The notes under the pieces are model-generated. The model did no database searches and was not told the DNA's origin. It worked only from the letters and a program-made list of their open reading frames with translations. DNA of 64,000 nucleotides from Haemophilus parainfluenzae (GTDB taxonomy: Bacteria; Pseudomonadota; Gammaproteobacteria; Enterobacterales; Pasteurellaceae), in assembly GCF_014931395.1 (NCBI RefSeq), contig NZ_CP063120.1, positions 310,001 through 374,000 of the forward strand, in the 5' to 3' direction. Made by a program: the position numbers and the translations under genes. Shown here piece after piece: positions 39,625-49,091 of the stretch (positions are counted from its first letter, which is position 1; each line of letters opens with the position of its first letter).

Positions 39625-42456
39625 CTAGCCTTTTGCTAAGATGTCTTTTAGGAATCTCGCGGTGTGCGAGCCTTTGACTTTAGCGACCTCTTCCGGTGTG
39701 CCTGTCGCGATGATTTGACCACCGCCACTGCCCCCTTCTGGACCAAGATCCACAATCCAGTCTGCGGTTTTGATCACATCTAAGTTGTGTTCGATCACCA
39801 CGATAGTATTGCCTTGATCGCGCAAGCGATGTAACACTTCGAGAAGTTGTTTAATATCGGCGAAATGCAGTCCTGTTGTCGGTTCATCCAAAATATAAAG
39901 GGTTTTACCGGTATCACGTTTTGAAAGCTCCGTTGCTAACTTAACACGTTGTGCCTCACCACCTGAAAGTGTGGTAGAAGACTGACCTAAACGAATATAA
40001 GACAAGCCTACATCAATTAGGGTTTGCAATTTACGCGCAATCATTGGGATGGCATCAAAAAACTCGCGCGCTTCTTCCACCGTCATATCTAACACTTGGT
40101 GAATAGTTTTACCTTTGTATCGGATCTCTAAGGTTTCACGGTTATAGCGTTTACCTTTACATTGATCACAAGGTACATACACATCCGGCAAGAAATGCAT
40201 TTCAACTTTCAGCACGCCATCACCTTGGCATGCTTCACAACGACCACCGCGTACGTTAAAGCTAAAACGTCCTGGATTATAACCACGCGCACGCGCCTCT
40301 GGTACGCCCGCAAATAATTCACGAATTGGGGTAAATAACCCCGTGTAAGTCGCTGGATTAGAACGCGGTGTACGACCAATTGGACTCTGGTTAATATCGA
40401 TCACCTTGTCGAAATATTCCAAGCCTTCAATCGATTTATAAGGTGCAAAACTTGTTTTCTCTGCACGATTTAAGGCATTTTGAGCCAATGGGAATAAAGT
40501 ATCATTAATTAGCGTTGATTTACCTGAACCTGATACCCCCGTAATACAAGTAAATAAGCCCACTGGGATCTCTAAATTCACACCTTTCAGATTATTCCCT
40601 GCCGCACCTTTTAATTTTAGAAGTTTGCTTTTATCAAGTGCGGTTCGTTTTTTCGGAATTTCGATTTTTTCTTCACCCGATAAGAACTTACCCGTAATCG
40701 AATTCGGGTTCGCCATAATTTCTTTGGCTGTCCCCTGAGCAATCACTTGACCACCGTGTACACCTGCTCCAGGGCCAATATCAATAATATGATCGGCTTC
40801 TCGAATGGCATCTTCATCATGTTCCACCACAATTACGGTGTTGCCCAAATTACGCAGATGAATCAGCGTATTTAACAGACGTTCATTATCACGTTGGTGT
40901 AAACCGATAGAAGGCTCATCCAACACATACATGACGCCTACTAAGCCCGCACCAATCTGACTCGCAAGACGAATACGTTGTGCTTCACCGCCCGAAAGGG
41001 TCTCGGCTGAGCGAGAGAGGGAAAGATAATTCAACCCCACATTCACTAAGAATTCTAACCGCTCTTTGATCTCTTTCAGAATTTTTTCCGCAATTTGTGC
41101 TTTTTGACCCGTTAAGGTGAGCCCTTGGAAAAACTCAAGACTTTCACCAATGCTTTTCTCTGAAATTTGTGGCAAGTTAATGCTGCCAATATACACGTTA
41201 CGAGCTTCTGGACGAAGACGCGAGCCGCCACAATCTGCACAAGGTCGGTTACTGATATTTTTCGCCAATTCTTCGCGCACAGACATAGATTCTGTTTCTT
41301 TATAACGGCGCGCCATGTTATTCAAAATCCCTTCAAAAGGATGTTTGCGGATCACCACATCGCCACGGTCGTTCATATATTGGAATTCAATTTCTTCCTT
41401 GCCTGAACCGTGCATCACTATATCTTTAATTTTTTGTGGCAAATCTTCGTATGGCGTTTCAATATCAAATTTGTAGTGTTTCGCCAACGAGGTAAGCATT
41501 TGATAGTAATAGAAATTGCGACGATCCCAACCTTTTACCGCACCGCCTGCAAGAGAAATACTTTCATTTTGTACCACACGGCTTTCATCGAAGAACTGCT
41601 GAACACCTAAGCCATCACAAGTCGGGCACGCCCCTGCCGGGTTATTAAATGAGAATAAGCGAGGCTCTAATTCTGGTACGGAATAGCCACAATGTGGACA
41701 AGCAAAATTCGCCGAGAAAACCAATTCTTCAGCGTTAGGATTATCCATATCTGCCACAACCGCTGTACCACCAGAAAGCTCCAAAGCCGTTTCAAAGGAT
41801 TCTGCCAAACGTGTGGCTAAATCTGACCGCACTTTAAAACGATCTACTACCACTTCAATGGTATGTTTTTTCTGTAAAGCAAGTTCTGGTGGATCGGATA
41901 AATCACAGATTTCACCATCAATTCTTGCGCGAATATAACCTTGTGCCGCTAAACTATCTAACAACTTAACGTGCTCACCTTTACGGTTTTTCACCACGGG
42001 CGCAAGCAACATCATTTTGCTTTCTTCTGGCAGACTTAAAACTTTATCCACCATTTGGCTGATGGTTTGTGCCGTTAATGGCACATCATGATCAGGACAA
42101 CGAGGCTCCCCTACGCGAGCAAACAGCAAACGCAGGTAATCATAAATTTCGGTGATAGTCCCCACGGTTGAACGCGGGTTATGAGAAGTGGATTTTTGCT
42201 CAATAGAAATCGCCGGCGACAAGCCCTCAATCGAATCCACATCTGGTTTCTCCATCAAAGAAAGGAACTGACGCGCGTAAGCAGAAAGCGATTCCACATA
42301 ACGGCGCTGCCCTTCCGCATAAAGCGTATCAAATGCTAAAGAAGATTTGCCCGAACCGGACAAGCCTGTAATCACAATTAATTTATCGCGCGGAATGGTT
42401 AAATTGATGTTTTTGAGGTTGTGGGTTCTTGCCCCACGAATGTCGATAGTATCCAT
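39625..42456 (-). CDS. uvrA: Excinuclease ABC subunit A
   Basis: UvrA recognises bulky DNA lesions and loads UvrB in nucleotide excision repair. The 943-residue protein has two ABC ATPase modules: Walker [10 protein letters not shown] (31-39) and GVSGSGKST (about 640), two LSGGEAQR signatures, and zinc-finger pairs ([10 protein letters not shown] region, [11 protein letters not shown] and [10 protein letters not shown]). It is divergent from ssb across a gap of 162 nt with a LexA-like box, the arrangement known from other gamma-proteobacteria. Confidence 0.98.
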   Translation of the reverse strand: MDTIDIRGARTHNLKNINLTIPRDKLIVITGLSGSGKSSLAFDTLYAEGQRRYVESLSAYARQFLSLMEKPDVDSIEGLSPAISIEQKSTSHNPRSTVGTITEIYDYLRLLFARVGEPRCPDHDVPLTAQTISQMVDKVLSLPEESKMMLLAPVVKNRKGEHVKLLDSLAAQGYIRARIDGEICDLSDPPELALQKKHTIEVVVDRFKVRSDLATRLAESFETALELSGGTAVVADMDNPNAEELVFSANFACPHCGYSVPELEPRLFSFNNPAGACPTCDGLGVQQFFDESRVVQNESISLAGGAVKGWDRRNFYYYQMLTSLAKHYKFDIETPYEDLPQKIKDIVMHGSGKEEIEFQYMNDRGDVVIRKHPFEGILNNMARRYKETESMSVREELAKNISNRPCADCGGSRLRPEARNVYIGSINLPQISEKSIGESLEFFQGLTLTGQKAQIAEKILKEIKERLEFLVNVGLNYLSLSRSAETLSGGEAQRIRLASQIGAGLVGVMYVLDEPSIGLHQRDNERLLNTLIHLRNLGNTVIVVEHDEDAIREADHIIDIGPGAGVHGGQVIAQGTAKEIMANPNSITGKFLSGEEKIEIPKKRTALDKSKLLKLKGAAGNNLKGVNLEIPVGLFTCITGVSGSGKSTLINDTLFPLAQNALNRAEKTSFAPYKSIEGLEYFDKVIDINQSPIGRTPRSNPATYTGLFTPIRELFAGVPEARARGYNPGRFSFNVRGGRCEACQGDGVLKVEMHFLPDVYVPCDQCKGKRYNRETLEIRYKGKTIHQVLDMTVEEAREFFDAIPMIARKLQTLIDVGLSYIRLGQSSTTLSGGEAQRVKLATELSKRDTGKTLYILDEPTTGLHFADIKQLLEVLHRLRDQGNTIVVIEHNLDVIKTADWIVDLGPEGGSGGGQIIATGTPEEVAKVKGSHTARFLKDILAKG

Positions 42457-42521
42457 AAAAAAAGCGATTGCCTTAAGAAAATAAATTCAAAAATTGCGAC
42501 CATTATCGCATATTTCAATAT

Positions 42522-42537
42522 CTGTGCAAATATCCAG
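42522..42537. promoter_or_regulatory. LexA-box-like site between uvrA and ssb
   Basis: CTG-N10-CAG with flanking T before and T after (TCTGTGCAAATATCCAGT) fits the SOS box consensus CTGT-N8-ACAG at seven of eight core bases. Its place between divergent uvrA and ssb is where LexA sites are found in E. coli. Confidence 0.65.
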
Positions 42538-42618
42538 TTAATTTTTATGGATCTTTTGTTTCTTTTAAGGCAAAATAGCCAAAATTTTTCACCTTATTTC
42601 TAAAATATAGAGGATTCT

Positions 42619-43086
42619 ATGGCAGGTATTAATAAAGTAATCATCGTGGGTAATTTAGGTAATGATCCTGAAATCCGCACGATGCCAAATGGCGAAGCAG
42701 TAGCAAATATCAGCGTGGCAACAAGTGAAAGCTGGACAGATAAAAACACAGGAGAACGTCGTGAAGTCACCGAATGGCACCGTATCGTGTTATATCGTCG
42801 TTTAGCGGAAATTGCGGGTCAATACTTACGCAAAGGTTCACAAGTTTATGTTGAAGGTCGTTTAAAAACCCGTAAATGGCAAGATAACAATGGCCAAGAT
42901 CGTTACACTACTGAAATCCAAGGTGATAACTTACAAATGTTAGGTAGTCGCAATCAAGAGATGGGCGGTTATGCACCTGCACAATCAGCACCACAACCAA
43001 GCTATCAATCTCGTCCAGCACAATCTGCGCCAGCACCACAAGCTGAGCCACCAATGGATGCATTTGATGACAACATTCCATTCTAA
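42619..43086 (+). CDS. ssb: Single-stranded DNA-binding protein
   Basis: SSB coats single-stranded DNA in replication, repair and natural transformation. The 155-residue protein has the OB-fold N-terminus ([20 protein letters not shown], to about 110), a Gln/Pro/Ala-rich linker and the conserved acidic tip ending DAFDDNIPF that recruits partner proteins. It is divergent from uvrA and has an AGAGGA ribosome site. Confidence 0.98.
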   Translation: MAGINKVIIVGNLGNDPEIRTMPNGEAVANISVATSESWTDKNTGERREVTEWHRIVLYRRLAEIAGQYLRKGSQVYVEGRLKTRKWQDNNGQDRYTTEIQGDNLQMLGSRNQEMGGYAPAQSAPQPSYQSRPAQSAPAPQAEPPMDAFDDNIPF

Positions 43087-43118
43087 ATTGTATTAATACA
43101 AGATTATCAATACGCAGT

Positions 43119-43155
43119 GGGATTTTCGCGATTTACAAATTTTCACGAAAATCCC
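43119..43155 (+). terminator. Terminator of ssb
   Basis: GGGATTTTCG (43119-43128) and CGAAAATCCC (43146-43155) pair perfectly across a 17-nt loop, followed by a T-run. Convergent with the copper oxidase gene. Confidence 0.8.
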
Positions 43156-43179
43156 TCTGTTTTTTATGGTTAGATACCA

Positions 43180-44727
43180 CTATTCCACTTTAAACATCCC
43201 CATCATACCGAGATTTTCATGTTCCAAAATATGGCAATGGTACATTTTCAACCCAGTGTGTCCTTGCTTAAAGCGAATAATCACTTTTTCATAAGGGCGC
43301 AAATTGACTACATCTTTTAACGCCCTGCCTTCTGGCTTGAAGGTTTTGCCGTTTAATGTATGTTGAATCACTTCAAATTGAGTGCCGTGCAAATGGAACG
43401 GATGATCCATATGGCTTTCATTGAAAATTTCCCACTGTTCCACTTCATTCAATTTGGCAACAAAATCAATACGGTTCATATCAAAGGTTTGACCGTTGAT
43501 TAAGAACATACCATTCATCATTGGTGGAATAGGGTTGTCCGTTGGTGTTGTAGTAGCGTGATGTGTACCTTGATTCATCATTGGCATATTCGTATGGTTC
43601 ATCATTTTTTCACTAAAGCGAATTTGGCGAACCTGCTTTGGCTCATCCCAGTTAGGGAAGGACCTTAAGCTTTCAGGTAACTGAACAGGTTCTGATTTCA
43701 CCTGAATTGTGGCTAAAGTGAGATCTTTAGGCTGTTCTTGCACCATCATCTTACGGCGATCATAATAACCGCTTTGTAAATTGACTGTTCCTTGCGTTTC
43801 ACCCACCATAATCACTTCAACGCGTTCGGCTGGTGTAAGTAGCAGTTCATCAACAGGCGAGCGAGGTTTTTCAAGTAAACCACCTTCGGTACCCACCACA
43901 ATCCATTTCACCCCTGGAATGTTTAAACGAAAATAACGAGCGCTAGTGGCATTCCAAAGACGGATTCGTTCATTCGTTTTCACTTGAATCTGGGGCTGAT
44001 ATTGACCGTTGATTAACACAAATTCACCCTCACGACCGTTCATCCAATCTAACATCGTGTTTGCTGGAATGGTGCCATCGGCATTTAAACGCAGATCGGA
44101 AATCACCCAATGTTGTTCAGGAAGGTGTGCAAGCGGATCATTTTTCGCTTTAACAACGAAAGTGCCTGCTAAGCCTTTATAGACTTGTTCGGAAACATGG
44201 TCATGTGGATGAGGGTGGTACCAATATGTCCCAGCACTGCCTTGAGGTAGCGTAAAGCGATAGACTTTTTTCCCTTGCGGTTCAACCATATCCATCGGGT
44301 TACCATCCGCTTCATTTGGTACATCTAAGCCGTGCCAATGTACTGTTGAGGGTTGTGGTAGGTGATTGATAAATTCAATTTCTACGGCATCGCCTTCAAA
44401 TACTTCAATTTGTGGCCCTGGTAGTTGTCCGTTATAAGCCCAAAATTCCGTTTCTTTATTGTCTGCGAGGCGAATTTTAATTGGCTCTGCTTTTAAAGTG
44501 GCTTTGAACAGTCCTGCTTGAGTCGATTGATTAGCAAGTTTTGGTAATATCCCATTAAGCGATAAACCTGAAGGCATTGCCTCAGTTGGCATTAGGCCAG
44601 TAGGTACTGAATGCATCATCGCCATATTGCCATGTTGTGCGTGGTTCATCATATTCGCAAGGCTATAAAGCGAGCTACTGGCTAAGCTAATTCCAATTCC
44701 ATAACGTAAAAAATCTCGACGTTTCAT
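43180..44727 (-). CDS. Multicopper oxidase, periplasmic, CueO-like (Tat-exported)
   Basis: Probable cuprous oxidase protecting the periplasm from copper. The 515-residue protein begins with a twin-arginine signal (MKRRDFLRYG) and a His/Met-rich stretch. All four copper-ligand motifs are present: HWHGLDV, HPHPHDH, HPFHLHG and HCHILEHENLGMM, covering the type 1 site and trinuclear cluster. A second Met/His-rich segment (HTNMPMMNQGTHHATT, about 388-403) resembles the methionine-rich insert that binds Cu(I) in CueO. It lies 11 nt after a DUF411 gene; both are behind a MerR-type promoter, so copper induction is likely. Confidence 0.92.
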   Translation of the reverse strand: MKRRDFLRYGIGISLASSSLYSLANMMNHAQHGNMAMMHSVPTGLMPTEAMPSGLSLNGILPKLANQSTQAGLFKATLKAEPIKIRLADNKETEFWAYNGQLPGPQIEVFEGDAVEIEFINHLPQPSTVHWHGLDVPNEADGNPMDMVEPQGKKVYRFTLPQGSAGTYWYHPHPHDHVSEQVYKGLAGTFVVKAKNDPLAHLPEQHWVISDLRLNADGTIPANTMLDWMNGREGEFVLINGQYQPQIQVKTNERIRLWNATSARYFRLNIPGVKWIVVGTEGGLLEKPRSPVDELLLTPAERVEVIMVGETQGTVNLQSGYYDRRKMMVQEQPKDLTLATIQVKSEPVQLPESLRSFPNWDEPKQVRQIRFSEKMMNHTNMPMMNQGTHHATTTPTDNPIPPMMNGMFLINGQTFDMNRIDFVAKLNEVEQWEIFNESHMDHPFHLHGTQFEVIQHTLNGKTFKPEGRALKDVVNLRPYEKVIIRFKQGHTGLKMYHCHILEHENLGMMGMFKVE

Positions 44728-44738
44728 TCTTTCCCCCC

Positions 44739-45194
44739 CTATTGGTTATAGGATTTAAACACTTCACTTTCACCGTTTTTCTTAATCAAAACAACATCAT
44801 AAGGATCTTTGCGTCCGCCGTATGCTTCACCGTCCATACCTGGTGAACCAATTGGCATTCCCGGTGCAGACAAGCCTATTGCATCGGGTTTTTCTGCGAG
44901 TAAACGTTTGATATCCTCAGCAGGTACATGTCCTTCAATCACATAGCCATCAATCACGGCTGTGTGGCAAGAAGCATGTTCATATTTAATGTTAAAGCGC
45001 TTATGAGCATCATAATTGCCTGTTTCGTTGACTTTAACCTCAAAACCGTTTTTCTGCATATAGCTGATCCATTCATTACAACAGCCACAAGTCGGGCTTT
45101 TCCACACTTCCATAGAAAGTGTTTGTGCTTGAGCAAAAGCGGTTATGCCTAAACTTAAAAGCAACAATGAGCGGGTGAATTTATGTAATTTCAT
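44739..45194 (-). CDS. DUF411 family periplasmic metal-binding protein
   Basis: DUF411 proteins occur with copper-resistance genes and are thought to bind metal; the exact role is unsettled. The 151-residue protein has a signal peptide (MKLHKFTRSLLLLSLGITAFAQA), the family motif VWKSPTCGCCNEW (about 29-41) with three cysteines, a conserved H-x-x-x-CHTA segment (about 72-79: EHASCHTAVIDGY) and the ending APGMPIGSPGM. It is the first gene of the operon with the multicopper oxidase. Cys and Met residues fit Cu(I) binding. Confidence 0.88.
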   Translation of the reverse strand: MKLHKFTRSLLLLSLGITAFAQAQTLSMEVWKSPTCGCCNEWISYMQKNGFEVKVNETGNYDAHKRFNIKYEHASCHTAVIDGYVIEGHVPAEDIKRLLAEKPDAIGLSAPGMPIGSPGMDGEAYGGRKDPYDVVLIKKNGESEVFKSYNQ

Positions 45195-45232
45195 AAGATG
45201 TCCTTATTTTTTATTGAGATCGAATGGACATC

Positions 45233-45263
45233 ATGTTAAAGCTTAACCTAGGGTTAAGCTCAA
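45233..45263 (-). promoter_or_regulatory. MerR-family (CueR-like) promoter with 19-nt spacer, for the DUF411-oxidase operon
   Basis: On the minus strand TTGAGC (-35, 45258-45263) and TAACAT (-10, 45233-45238) are 19 nt apart. The spacer is an exact inverted repeat: AGCTTAACC (45240-45248), 3 nt, GGTTAAGCT (45252-45260). A long spacer filled by a dyad is the signature of MerR-class activators. Copper genes downstream point to CueR; no such regulator gene lies nearby. Confidence 0.7.
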
Positions 45264-45304
45264 GGGATTTGAAAAAATAATTTGCAAATTTTTCTCAAAA
45301 TCCT

Positions 45305-45313
45305 ACCGCTTGT
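45305..45313 (-). other. Actinobacillus-type uptake signal (ACAAGCGGT)
   Basis: ACCGCTTGT here is the reverse complement of ACAAGCGGT, the Apl-type uptake core found in the Actinobacillus branch, not the Hin-type core used elsewhere in this window. It is preceded by TTTGCAAA, also part of the extended Apl element. Confidence 0.55.
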
Positions 45314-45369
45314 TTTTCAATATGTATGAAATCTTTACTATAATACAGTCTCATTACTCAGGAGTAATA

Positions 45370-45513
45370 ATGCACACATTCCATCCCAAATCACTTGTCT
45401 GGACAAGAGAGCCGCAAGCTTTTGAAATATCAGAAAATAAAATAACCATCACCACAGTACCACATACGGATTTAAAGCAGTCAATGTGTTTTTGCGTGAA
45501 CACCCCAATTTAA
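45370..45513 (+). pseudogene. Truncated DUF1349 (concanavalin A-like) gene
   Basis: The first 35 codons (MHTFHPKSLVWTREPQAFEI, then ENKITITTVPHTDL) match the beginning of DUF1349 proteins, lectin-like proteins of about 190 residues. After HTDL the sequence diverges (KQSMCFCVNTPI) and stops, so about four-fifths of the gene is missing. A start and ribosome site (AGGAG at 45359) survive. It marks the left edge of the decayed accessory island. Confidence 0.65.
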
Positions 45514-45563
45514 ACATTCATTAGGTATAATAATAAAAACCTTAAACAGAATATCATAGCAAA

Positions 45564-45650
45564 ATGAATTTAAAACCAGTTAAAAATCAAACTTCCCAAT
45601 ACGAAGAGTGGGCAAGAGAAAAAGTCAAAAAAGCTATATCCCCAACCTGA
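45564..45650 (+). pseudogene. Small ORF, possible remnant of a type II antitoxin
   Basis: Twenty-eight codons read MNLKPVKNQTSQYEEWARE then KVKKAISPT before TGA. The EEW-x-x-x-KV pattern resembles the C-terminal half of small RelB/ParD-like antitoxins (EEWI-x-x-KV), but the match is short. No toxin follows. The following 410 nt, to 46063, hold only a terminator and no gene that I can support. Confidence 0.3.
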
Positions 45651-45796
45651 AGAACGGGGCTTTACGGCGCAAAAATGGTAAATTTGACTGGTTAAAAATT
45701 GAAGGCAAAATAAGTTATTTTAATTTGCAAACACCCAAATCCTGCATAATTTTGGAGATTTTTTACAAATTATTCATATAACATTGTTTTATGAAG

Positions 45797-45821
45797 AGAG
45801 ACCTTTCATTGAAAGGTCTCT
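45797..45821 (+). terminator. Strong terminator in the 45.6-46.0 kb gap
   Basis: AGAGACCTTTC and GAAAGGTCTCT form a perfect 11-bp stem with loop ATT and a T-run of six. No intact gene precedes it, so it probably belonged to the lost gene upstream. Confidence 0.85.
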
Positions 45822-46063
45822 TTTTTATCTCTCATTTTGACATCAATTATTCGTGCGCCTTATCTCACTCAAGCACTAAAACGCAATAAATACTCAATTT
45901 ATTGCACAACATCCGAATTTAATATATCTTTATTTGAATACTGGAAAATAGTATAGATATCAAGGAGAACATTTCTTAGATGGGCAACATCACTCGAATC
46001 AGGAAAAAGAAAACGATGTATCTTTGCTTTATTTCCTTTGAACATCTTCAGGAGTAAGAATAT

Positions 46064-46654
46064 ATGGAAAATTTTAAACAAATTCTTTCGAAATTATCTG
46101 TTATTTTTTTATTGTTCTATTCGCAAAATATATTTTCCATGACACAAACAGAAATCCAATTGGAAAAAGCCTATTTAGCAGAAATGATTGATATGGCATC
46201 TGAAATTATGGAGAAAAAACAATCTGTTGATCCTGATTCATTGCAATATAAACGTAGGAATATCAAGGTTCTTACTCATACAAACATGAAAAACGGTTAT
46301 ACAAGCTACACTTTGGAAAAATCAAAGGTTCATTTGGTTGTACCTAAAGAGTTAAAACAGAATACGAAACTTAATCTCTATTGGGATGAAAGCAAAGGTT
46401 CAATAAATATCCTATTTGACAAAGATGAATTGACAAAATACTTTCATCTGAATCTTAAAAAAAGTGAGGAAAAATCAGAAACACTGAAAACGGTTTTTGA
46501 TGAGACCACATATTTTTTCACTTCCTATGAGTTTTCTATCGATAAATACCCTAACGTTACCGTTGAGTTTCGTCTCTACCATTCACCCGGTACGACATTC
46601 AGATTGGACTACCCGACTGAATTTACGCGGATTTTGATTTATAGAAAAATGTAA
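46064..46654 (+). CDS. Hypothetical exported protein
   Basis: I do not recognise this 196-residue protein. An N-terminal signal peptide is clear (MENFKQILSKLSVIFLLFYS, then QNIFSM), so it should be periplasmic or secreted. The rest is Lys/Glu-rich and predicted mostly beta, with paired Tyr/Phe segments (KNGYTSYTLEKSKVHLVVP; TYFFTSYEFSIDKYP; VEFRLYHSPGTTFRLDYP). No cysteine or known catalytic motif is visible. Ribosome site AGGAG precedes the ATG. It is low in GC, has no uptake signal inside and is isolated, so horizontal acquisition is likely. Cargo-type immunity or inhibitor functions are possible but unsupported. Confidence 0.6.
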   Translation: MENFKQILSKLSVIFLLFYSQNIFSMTQTEIQLEKAYLAEMIDMASEIMEKKQSVDPDSLQYKRRNIKVLTHTNMKNGYTSYTLEKSKVHLVVPKELKQNTKLNLYWDESKGSINILFDKDELTKYFHLNLKKSEEKSETLKTVFDETTYFFTSYEFSIDKYPNVTVEFRLYHSPGTTFRLDYPTEFTRILIYRKM

Positions 46655-46878
46655 CAGACGATGTTTCCTTATACCGTTTCTAACTTGGGCAACATTGTTC
46701 CACCACCGACCGCACTTTGCCCCCCTCAAAAAAAAGAACCTAGACACCTAATTTTAGGTTCGGATTATTATTCAATTTCGTTATAACTAAAAATCAGTAC
46801 ATATATTTAACAATTCTTTCGTTTTTGCTATGTGCTTTGCTACATTTTTACCGTCTTATTTTCACTAGAGGTACAACT

Positions 46879-47673
46879 ATGCAGCATCGCGATCTTTATC
46901 CCCACGAAATCTTACAAGATGTTATTGATAAAAGTTATGCTAAGTCGCAAGGACACTTAAAAACACTCTCTATTTTAAGTTTTTTAGGTGGCGGCTATGT
47001 GAGTTTTGGTTATATGGCCTATTTAAAAGTCGTGAGCGGCATTCCTCCAGAGTGGAGTGGACTATCAACATTACTTGGTGCAGCCGTGTTTCCTATTTGT
47101 TTGATTTGTATTCTAATCGGTGGTGGTGAATTAGCCACGGGAAACATGATGATGATGGCATTAGGCCGTTTAACCAAAAGAGTAAGCCTTAAAAAATTAT
47201 TTCGTAACTGGATTGTCGTGAGTTTGGGCAACCTTCTCGGTGCGCTGTTTATGGCCTATTTCTTAGGGCATTATGTCGGTTTATCAGAAGGTGCTGCTGC
47301 CGCTAAAACCATCGCGATTGCCGAGGCTAAAGTGCAAATGGATTTTGGTCGTGCCTTTGTTTCAGCTATTGCCTGTAACTGGATGGTCTGCATGGGTATT
47401 TGGTTCTATTTTGGCGCCAAACAAACCTCCGGTCGTATCCTAGCCATATGGTTCCCTGTGATGATTTTTGTGCTTATCGGATTACAACACTTTGTCGCCA
47501 ATATGTTTATTATTCCTGCCGGGATTTTTGCTGGTGCTAATGTGACTTGGAGCCAATTCTTCTTCAATATGATTCCTGTCTTTTTAGGCAATGTTACCGG
47601 TGGTGCAGCATTTGTCGGTGCATCTTATCTTTACGCCTATCGTCACTTATTAAAAGAAGATTATTGTATTTAG
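46879..47673 (+). CDS. Formate/nitrite transporter family channel
   Basis: Pentameric FNT-family anion channel of the inner membrane. The start at 46879 (MQHRDLYPHEILQDVIDKSY) has AGAGG 8 nt upstream and gives 264 residues; the frame extends 18 codons upstream without match. Six spans are visible, with family motifs GGELATGNMMMMALG (about 93-107) and NWMVCMGIWFYFGA (about 171-184), and the ending PVFLGNVTGGAAFVGASYLYAY. The substrate (formate, nitrite or another small anion) is not determined from sequence. A hairpin terminator follows. Confidence 0.9.
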   Translation: MQHRDLYPHEILQDVIDKSYAKSQGHLKTLSILSFLGGGYVSFGYMAYLKVVSGIPPEWSGLSTLLGAAVFPICLICILIGGGELATGNMMMMALGRLTKRVSLKKLFRNWIVVSLGNLLGALFMAYFLGHYVGLSEGAAAAKTIAIAEAKVQMDFGRAFVSAIACNWMVCMGIWFYFGAKQTSGRILAIWFPVMIFVLIGLQHFVANMFIIPAGIFAGANVTWSQFFFNMIPVFLGNVTGGAAFVGASYLYAYRHLLKEDYCI

Positions 47674-47704
47674 TAAACGAAAATCTGCCCGCACTTTGGC
47701 GTGA

Positions 47705-47735
47705 AAAAGGTCTTTTGAAATGTCAAAAGGCCTTT
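47705..47735 (+). terminator. Terminator of the FNT gene
   Basis: AAAGGTCTTTTGA and TCAAAAGGCCTTT form a 13-bp stem with one mismatch and a 4-nt loop, followed by T-rich sequence. Confidence 0.75.
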
Positions 47736-47779
47736 TATTCTCTCTAAAATGTATTGAATCCCCTTTTAATTAACCTCTC

Positions 47780-47808
47780 TTGAATAGTGTAAAGTTGCAC
47801 TTTACATT
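47780..47808 (+). promoter_or_regulatory. Promoter with palindromic operator in its spacer, toxin-antitoxin style
   Basis: TTGAAT (47780-47785) and TACATT (47803-47808) are 17 nt apart. The exact inverted repeat TGTAAAGT-TGC-ACTTTACA (47788-47806) fills the spacer and overlaps the -10. Such self-repressed promoters are typical of HigBA/RelBE-type modules. The next long gene is the Tli4-type lipoprotein at 47913; a 19-codon frame starting at 47840 has no recognisable product. Confidence 0.5.
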
Positions 47809-47912
47809 AAAAGCATGTAAACTCATCTATTAAGAGCAATATGGAAAGAAAAACGTTAGCAAAACTGCCATATTATTTAGCATTCTCAAATTTACAATAA
47901 GGAAGAAATCAC

Positions 47913-48986
47913 ATGCCGAAGATAAAAATTTCTAGACTGATGTTTTATAGCACTGTTTTGACTAGTGTTATGTTGTCTTCTTGCAGTCAACATCCCCAAA
48001 CCCACTCAGCAGTAGAAAATACAGCAAGCAATTATGCTCAAAATGCGGCAACGTATTGGACTGAGCAGCCATTTTGTAGTGGGCGTTACCAAATTAACTT
48101 ACCAGCTAACCGTATAAGTGGGACTGGTTGGCTTCGATATAATGGTTGGCAGATAAGAGTGCGACCAGATTATTGGAATAAATCAGTAGAGTTGGCATCA
48201 AAGATCCAGAAGCTAGGTCATAATGGCAGTGATATTTTTATAGAAAACCGTACAATCGTTCCTAATAAAGCGATAGCTATGGTGACACAGGCTCCTGGTT
48301 CATGGGATAGCCCATTATTAACTCAGGTAAATGGAATGCTTTATAATCTTGATTTTAGGTTCAAATTAAGTAAGAACGATGCCTATACGGTTAGAGCTTT
48401 TGTACGCATTATGCCTGTCAACGGCAAAGCTCCCCCAAACCTGAAACAGCTGGAAAAACGTAAAGTTGACGAAGCTATTGGGCATATACGGAATGATTTT
48501 TTCGACAAATTGAGAGATCGTAAAGATACTGAAATGCCACAGCAACAAGGTGTCTGTTTAACAGAGGGATTTATTGCTGATAAGGGAACTGAGCCGTTTT
48601 TTGGCAGTGCAGGCATCAAAATCAAAGACTATAAAGACGTTTATGCCGAACTAACGACGGGTGGCTCTTTGGAGGAAGGTGATAAACCGTTATTAGAACG
48701 CGATCTTTTCACTAAAGATAGTGGTTTGGATAAACTCTTCTCGTGGGCGAAATACAGCACCATCCGCAAAGGAAAACGCGATATTAATGGTATGACCGGC
48801 AGTGAAAAACTGGTTAAGTGGCAGGGAAATCGATATTTATTTATCTGGGAAAAAGATGATGGCAGTGTGAGATTTAAGATGACTTTCGGTACCAATAAGA
48901 AAAATGCCAAAGCTTCGCCACTCAGTGAGAAAGAGGCTTTAACTGCTTGGGATGCAATATTGCCAACATTAAAAAAAAGGCTTTAA
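47913..48986 (+). CDS. Tli4-family lipoprotein, probable type VI secretion immunity protein
   Basis: The 357-residue protein carries a lipoprotein signal with lipobox LSSC (C24). Its body has features I associate with the Tli4 family of immunity proteins against T6SS phospholipase effectors: the start FCSGRYQINLPANR, the central RDRKDTEMPQQQGVC then GFIADKG, and a C-terminal MTFGTNKKN-type strand with ALTAWDAIL. A Tli4 protein would neutralise a phospholipase in the periplasm. No T6SS gene or effector is in the window, so it is an orphan immunity gene, possibly conferring protection against neighbours. Assignment is by pattern, not alignment. Confidence 0.6.
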   Translation: MPKIKISRLMFYSTVLTSVMLSSCSQHPQTHSAVENTASNYAQNAATYWTEQPFCSGRYQINLPANRISGTGWLRYNGWQIRVRPDYWNKSVELASKIQKLGHNGSDIFIENRTIVPNKAIAMVTQAPGSWDSPLLTQVNGMLYNLDFRFKLSKNDAYTVRAFVRIMPVNGKAPPNLKQLEKRKVDEAIGHIRNDFFDKLRDRKDTEMPQQQGVCLTEGFIADKGTEPFFGSAGIKIKDYKDVYAELTTGGSLEEGDKPLLERDLFTKDSGLDKLFSWAKYSTIRKGKRDINGMTGSEKLVKWQGNRYLFIWEKDDGSVRFKMTFGTNKKNAKASPLSEKEALTAWDAILPTLKKRL

Positions 48987-49021
48987 ATAAGGGATTACTA
49001 CAGTTAAGTTAAAGTAAAAAT

Positions 49022-49080
49022 ACAAGCGGTCATCTTTTAAAGAGAATTTGCAAAAATACCTGAAAACCTGACCGCACTTT
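49022..49080. repeat. Hybrid uptake element: Apl-type and Hin-type signals facing each other
   Basis: ACAAGCGGT (49022-49030) begins an Apl-type element running right to TTTGCAAA; ACCGCACTT (49071-49079) is a Hin-type signal running left to the same TTTGCAAA. A related copy is at 56761-56818 (CAAGTGGTCA... TTTGCAAAA ... CTGACCGCACTTT). It sits between the Tli4 gene and the neisserial terminator. Confidence 0.6.
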
Positions 49081-49091
49081 CACATAAAAAA

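Noticed and set aside
45651..45782. A frame reading LKNGALRRKNGKFDWLKIEG downstream of the small antitoxin-like ORF
   Set aside because: It lacks a start and any match I could name; it may be part of a lost gene but I cannot support a call.
46736..46761. Hairpin GAACCTA/TAGGTTC before the FNT gene
   Set aside because: The arms are short and the T-run lies only on the minus strand where no gene ends; it is too weak to call a terminator.
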